Shown piece by piece: positions 5,973 to 8,461 of a DNA stretch of 8,461 nucleotides (within the stretch, counting starts at the first letter, position 1; each line of letters opens with the position of its first letter). This DNA comes from Thiobacillus sp. GTDB taxonomy: Bacteria > Pseudomonadota > Gammaproteobacteria > Burkholderiales > Thiobacillaceae. The notes beneath the pieces were generated by a model that saw only the letters and a program-made list of their open reading frames with translations, ran no database searches and was not told the DNA's origin. The stretch is from positions 1 through 8,461 of the forward strand of contig NZ_JANJXQ010000078.1 in assembly GCF_024708915.1 (NCBI RefSeq), written 5' to 3'. A program made the translations under genes and the position numbers.

Positions 5973-7121
5973 ATGTCCTATTCAGGAAATGGAAAAATGA
6001 AATATCTGGTACTCATGGTTACGGGTCTGGCTTTGGCCGGTCCGTCGGCAGCTGTTGAATTCACCTTGAATGGGGATGTGCGTGCAGGGTTCTTCTCTCT
6101 GCACCGCGACGACCGTAATGGCACGGAAGACACGACCGACGAGCTTCGGGTGCGGGTACGCCCGGGAGTCGGCATCAAGTTCAGCGAGCAATGGCTGGCC
6201 CAGGTCCGTTTCGCCGGACGTTATTCCACGGACGACCGCAACGATCCGCACTTCAAGATATTCAAAGGCATCCCCGCGGACGATGGTTTGCGTCGCGGCG
6301 ACTCCACGCTGGACGAGATGTATGTCGAATACCGCCCGGACGATCGCTGGCAGCTGCGCCTCGGTCGTTTTCAGAGCAAGGCCGAACTCGAAGGCGTGGC
6401 CAAGAAGTCGCTGGACCGGAACGATAGCCCGAACACCGACATCACCTGGACCGACGGGGTTCAGGTCAAGCACAAATCCGCGAGCGGATGGGTCACGACC
6501 GCGATTGCCCAGTACAACGACAGCGACGGCGCAACCCAGGTACGGCATGCGCCGCTCGATTTCAGCGACGACGGCAGTCGTCTGTCCTATTTCGCCGGAC
6601 TCGAAAACACCCAGAAGGCCGGCGCACTCGTCCAGCGTGCGGTGGATATCACCTGGCTGCCGGAGGCGCTGCACAGCAAAGGTGTCGGTGCGGGAACGGT
6701 GGAGGATTACTGGGGCTTGGTCGGCCGGCTCGCCGGGCAATGGCCGATGAGCGGCAGCATGAAATTCATGCTGGCGGGCGAAGCGGGCTACGCCCCGAAT
6801 ACGCCCAGGCGCAGCGTGGTACGAACCGGCACCTCCGGCGACGCCGATGGACTTGCCGCGCAGATCACGTTTAATTTCATCGATATTGTTCCCCGGCACA
6901 GCGCAGGACTCGTGCTCGGGCGCGCTGGTGACGGCTGGCTGCTGTCTCCGGATTTCGGACCCAATGCCAATCTGGTCGAGTTGCGCTACAAGTGGGCCGT
7001 CGACAAGAAACAGACCGTGGAAGCGCGCGTGCGGAATCGCGAAGACATTCATCAGCGCGTCGGCAGTTTGTCCAAACGCGAGGATGTCGATTTCTATTTG
7101 CGCTATACGGTCAAGTTTTAA
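5973..7121 (+). CDS. Putative outer-membrane porin-like beta-barrel protein
   Basis: The 382-residue protein has an N-terminal signal peptide: basic K8/K10, hydrophobic YLVLMVTGLALAG (11-23) and a probable cleavage after SAA at residue 27. The rest is rich in alternating polar/hydrophobic strands with aromatic girdle residues and Asp/Gly/Asn turns, for example RWQLRLGRFQS and WLAQVRFAGRY, and it ends in YLRYTVKF. A C-terminal phenylalanine is typical of proteins inserted by the BAM machinery. These features indicate an outer-membrane beta barrel, probably a porin-like channel; no substrate can be read from the sequence. The ATG at 5973 has a strong ribosome binding site; the ATG at 5997 is a credible alternative that trims eight residues. 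No promoter was recognised in the 87 bases upstream, which hold two hairpins. The gene converges on the minus-strand gene at 7181. Confidence 0.75.
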   Translation: MSYSGNGKMKYLVLMVTGLALAGPSAAVEFTLNGDVRAGFFSLHRDDRNGTEDTTDELRVRVRPGVGIKFSEQWLAQVRFAGRYSTDDRNDPHFKIFKGIPADDGLRRGDSTLDEMYVEYRPDDRWQLRLGRFQSKAELEGVAKKSLDRNDSPNTDITWTDGVQVKHKSASGWVTTAIAQYNDSDGATQVRHAPLDFSDDGSRLSYFAGLENTQKAGALVQRAVDITWLPEALHSKGVGAGTVEDYWGLVGRLAGQWPMSGSMKFMLAGEAGYAPNTPRRSVVRTGTSGDADGLAAQITFNFIDIVPRHSAGLVLGRAGDGWLLSPDFGPNANLVELRYKWAVDKKQTVEARVRNREDIHQRVGSLSKREDVDFYLRYTVKF

Positions 7122-7180
7122 ACTGACCGTTCTGCAAGCTTGGGTTCGATGCGGCGGGTTGACGGGCTGGCAGCCTGCTT

Positions 7181-7501
7181 TCATTGCTTCCGCAGGATGT
7201 CGCCGGCCCAGCTCAATGCGGCCGAAACCGTAGGAAATCCAAGCGTGCTGGTGAGGAGGACGATGGCATGGTAAACCTCCTCGGGGCTTGCCCCGTTATC
7301 GATCGCTCTTCTGACATGGCTGTGAACGGCGCCCTCGGAATGTATTGCGATAGCCGCGGCGAGCTGGATGAGGTTCGCAGTCTTCCCGTCGAGTGGCCCC
7401 TGTTTTTTGAGAACCTTGCCGAGGTCTTCAACCGCATCGATGAACGCCTGGTGCGTTTTTTTCTCAAGCAGATAATGCTCGGGAAGTTTTTCCTTTGACA
7501 T
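7181..7501 (-). CDS. Carboxymuconolactone decarboxylase family (AhpD-like fold) protein, cysteine-less
   Basis: The 106-residue all-helical protein matches the small carboxymuconolactone decarboxylase/AhpD-like family. KTANLIQLAAAIAIHSEGAV (40-59), HSHVRRAIDNGASPEEVYHA (60-79) and a final helix with LGFPTVSAALSWAGDIL cover the conserved core. AhpD-type members carry a CxxC thiol pair before the conserved His. Here that position reads HSEGAVHSH (54-62) and the protein has no cysteine at all, so a thiol peroxidase role is unlikely; E56, H60 and H62 remain as candidate polar active-site residues. ATG at 7501 is chosen because GGAGG (7511-7507) lies 5 nt upstream; an in-frame TTG at 7513 would overlap that site. 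The gene is divergent from rluA and stands alone on its strand. Its substrate is unknown. Confidence 0.85.
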   Translation of the reverse strand: MSKEKLPEHYLLEKKTHQAFIDAVEDLGKVLKKQGPLDGKTANLIQLAAAIAIHSEGAVHSHVRRAIDNGASPEEVYHAIVLLTSTLGFPTVSAALSWAGDILRKQ

Positions 7502-7601
7502 GAGAACCTCCAAATTCGGCTCCTGAGGATTTCACTTTAGACGAGCTCCAGGCTGAACTCGAAAGAAATGTCGGAAAAGGAAAGGAATAGGGGATTCCGC
7601 A
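7502..7601. other. Divergent intergenic region between the CMD-family gene and rluA
   Basis: One hundred bases separate the two start codons. The ribosome binding sites are visible at each end (GGAGG on the minus strand at 7507-7511; AGGGGA on the plus strand at 7589-7594). No promoter pair with good spacing was found in either direction. Confidence 0.5.
7584..7598 (+). promoter_or_regulatory. rluA ribosome binding site displayed in a small hairpin loop
   Basis: GGAAT (7584-7588) pairs with ATTCC (7594-7598) around the loop AGGGG (7589-7593), the likely Shine-Dalgarno, 8 nt before the ATG at 7602. The stem is only 5 bp, so any regulatory effect is speculative. Confidence 0.35.
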
Positions 7602-8282
7602 ATGAAAAACTACCCCGCTGGCCATGATGCCGAATCTGCCTGCCCTGCCATCGAGCCACGCTATGCAGACCACACCCTGCTGGTACTCGACAAGCCCAGC
7701 GGCCTGCTGGCGGTGCCGGGGCGCGGTGTGGATAAACAGGATTGCCTCGCCGCGCGGGTGCAGGCCCGCTATCCCGATGCTCTGGTGGTGCATCGGCTCG
7801 ACATGGCTACCTCCGGGCTGATGGTGATGGCGCGCGGTGCGGCGGCGCAGCGTGAACTTTCCAAAGCGTTTGCCGCGCGCGAGGTGACGAAACGCTACAT
7901 CGCGGTGGTGGCCGGACGGCTGGACGCGCCGTCGGAAGAGTGGGGAATCATCGATATGCCGATCGCCGTCGACTGGCCCAGGCGGCCGTTGCGGATCGTC
8001 GATCGCATTCGCGGCAAGCCGAGCCTCACCCGCTGGCGCGTGCTGGGGGCCGACGAAACCGGCGCGGACACCCGAGTCGAACTCGAACCCGTCACGGGCC
8101 GCTCGCATCAGTTGCGCGTTCATCTGCGCGAATTGGGCCATCCCATCCTGGGTGACGCGCTGTATGCGCCGCCCGATGTGCAGGCCCGCGCCGGGCGCTT
8201 GTTGTTGCACGCCTGGTCGCTGCGTTTCGCGCATCCGTCGACGGGGGACGCGCTTGCGTTCGAGAGCCCGGCGCCGTTTTGA
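7602..8282 (+). CDS. rluA: RluA-type pseudouridine synthase (23S rRNA / tRNA)
   Basis: The 226-residue protein isomerises uridine to pseudouridine in RNA. The catalytic motif is VVHRLDMATSGLMVMA (62-77), with nucleophile D67. Other family landmarks are LDKPSGLLAVPG (29-40), KRYIAVVAGRLDAP, the WPRRPLRIV segment, and PVTGRSHQLRVHLRELGHPI then LGDALYA, LLLHAWSLRFAHP. Lack of an N-terminal S4 domain, the length near E. coli RluA (219 residues) and the match of these blocks point to RluA, which modifies U746 of 23S rRNA and U32 of some tRNAs, rather than RluC or RluD. The start ATG has AGGGGA 7 nt upstream. The gene is divergent from the CMD-family gene and converges on sodC with 28 bases between the stop codons. 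Exact RNA targets in this organism are inferred from the family. Confidence 0.92.
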   Translation: MKNYPAGHDAESACPAIEPRYADHTLLVLDKPSGLLAVPGRGVDKQDCLAARVQARYPDALVVHRLDMATSGLMVMARGAAAQRELSKAFAAREVTKRYIAVVAGRLDAPSEEWGIIDMPIAVDWPRRPLRIVDRIRGKPSLTRWRVLGADETGADTRVELEPVTGRSHQLRVHLRELGHPILGDALYAPPDVQARAGRLLLHAWSLRFAHPSTGDALAFESPAPF

Positions 8283-8312
8283 CAGGCCCGATACTCGAAC
8301 GAAGGCTGTTTT
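8282..8312 (+). terminator. Weak candidate terminator between rluA and sodC
   Basis: ACAG plus CC (8282-8285, 8287-8288) can pair with GGCTGT (8304-8309) with one bulged G and a 15-base loop, followed by a T-run at 8309-8312. The stem is short and overlaps the rluA stop codon, so this is a low-confidence call. Confidence 0.25.
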
Positions 8313-8461
8313 AATTCGTCACGCCGCAAGCCATGCGCGCACCGCCGCCACCGAGCGGTGCCGGGTGATCGGCATGGTTGTCCCCCCCGACGTGGATCAT
8401 CAGCGAGCGCCCTTTCATGTCGGCCATCTTCAAGCGCGGCGCCAGCACGGGCTGGGTCGCG
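8311..8461 (-). CDS. sodC: Cu/Zn superoxide dismutase, C-terminal part (5' end outside window)
   Basis: The last 49 residues of a minus-strand gene are visible, ending with TAA at 8313-8311. They read through [20 protein letters not shown] and [19 protein letters not shown]. This matches the C-terminal end of bacterial periplasmic Cu/Zn superoxide dismutases: the copper-ligand His in MIHVGGDN, the GGGGAR segment with the active-site Arg that guides superoxide, and the Cys in ACGV that forms the intrasubunit disulfide. The enzyme converts superoxide to hydrogen peroxide and oxygen, normally in the periplasm. The signal peptide and the other metal ligands lie beyond the window. A run of seven C (8382-8388, plus strand) encodes the GGD codons; the frame is intact across it. 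Confidence 0.9.
   Translation of the reverse strand, partial: ATQPVLAPRLKMADMKGRSLMIHVGGDNHADHPAPLGGGGARMACGVTN

Noticed and set aside
7122..7180. Bidirectional terminator between the porin and CMD-family genes
   Set aside because: Only a tiny palindrome (GGCTGGCAGCC at 7165-7175) is present, with no T-run on either side.
5982..7184. 400-codon open frame on the minus strand opposite the porin
   Set aside because: The plus frame has a signal peptide, strong ribosome binding site and C-terminal Phe; the minus frame has no recognisable domain.
7502..7513. TTG start four codons upstream for the CMD-family gene
   Set aside because: It overlaps the GGAGG that serves the ATG at 7501.

Overview
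The window looks like chromosomal DNA of a high-GC proteobacterium, most likely a betaproteobacterium. The basis is codon bias, a RluA very close to the E. coli enzyme, a periplasmic-type Cu/Zn superoxide dismutase and a small porin. The exact taxon cannot be read from the sequence. All genes look chromosomal and housekeeping-like except one small insertion.

Left half (1-4310, minus strand): a pyruvate dehydrogenase (PDH) type operon read right to left, E1-alpha (4310-3309), E1-beta (3289-2306), a small four-helix-bundle gene of the 23S rRNA intervening-sequence protein (IVP) family (2275-1874), then a large fusion gene (1877 to beyond base 1). The fusion encodes two lipoyl domains, the E1/E3-binding domain, the E2 acyltransferase core and, continuing in frame, the start of an E3 (dihydrolipoamide dehydrogenase) flavoprotein. 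A good sigma70-like promoter precedes E1-alpha at 4367-4395. Together these proteins would convert pyruvate, CoA and NAD+ to acetyl-CoA, CO2 and NADH.

The most unusual structure is at 1885-2301. The IVP-like gene is bounded by a 27-bp terminal inverted repeat (25/27 matches) and dropped exactly between E1-beta and E2-E3. One arm carries the gene's Shine-Dalgarno sequence. The other encodes its last residues, and its stop codon overlaps the E2-E3 start codon (ATGA). The cassette has clearly lower GC than its surroundings and looks like a small mobile or mobilised unit that has become part of the operon. In the mRNA its arms would pair into a long stem around the IVP coding region, which recalls the RNase III-processed intervening sequences of 23S rRNA where this protein family was first seen.

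Right half (4422-8461): a divergently transcribed M17 leucyl-aminopeptidase-family enzyme, a hairpin that abuts the ribosome binding site of an outer-membrane porin-like protein, a minus-strand carboxymuconolactone-decarboxylase-family protein lacking the usual cysteines, a plus-strand RluA pseudouridine synthase, and the 3' end of a minus-strand sodC cut by the window edge. Apart from the cassette and the edge genes, the genes look intact. No tRNA, rRNA, CRISPR array or transposase gene was seen, and no gene-free stretch exceeds 300 bases.
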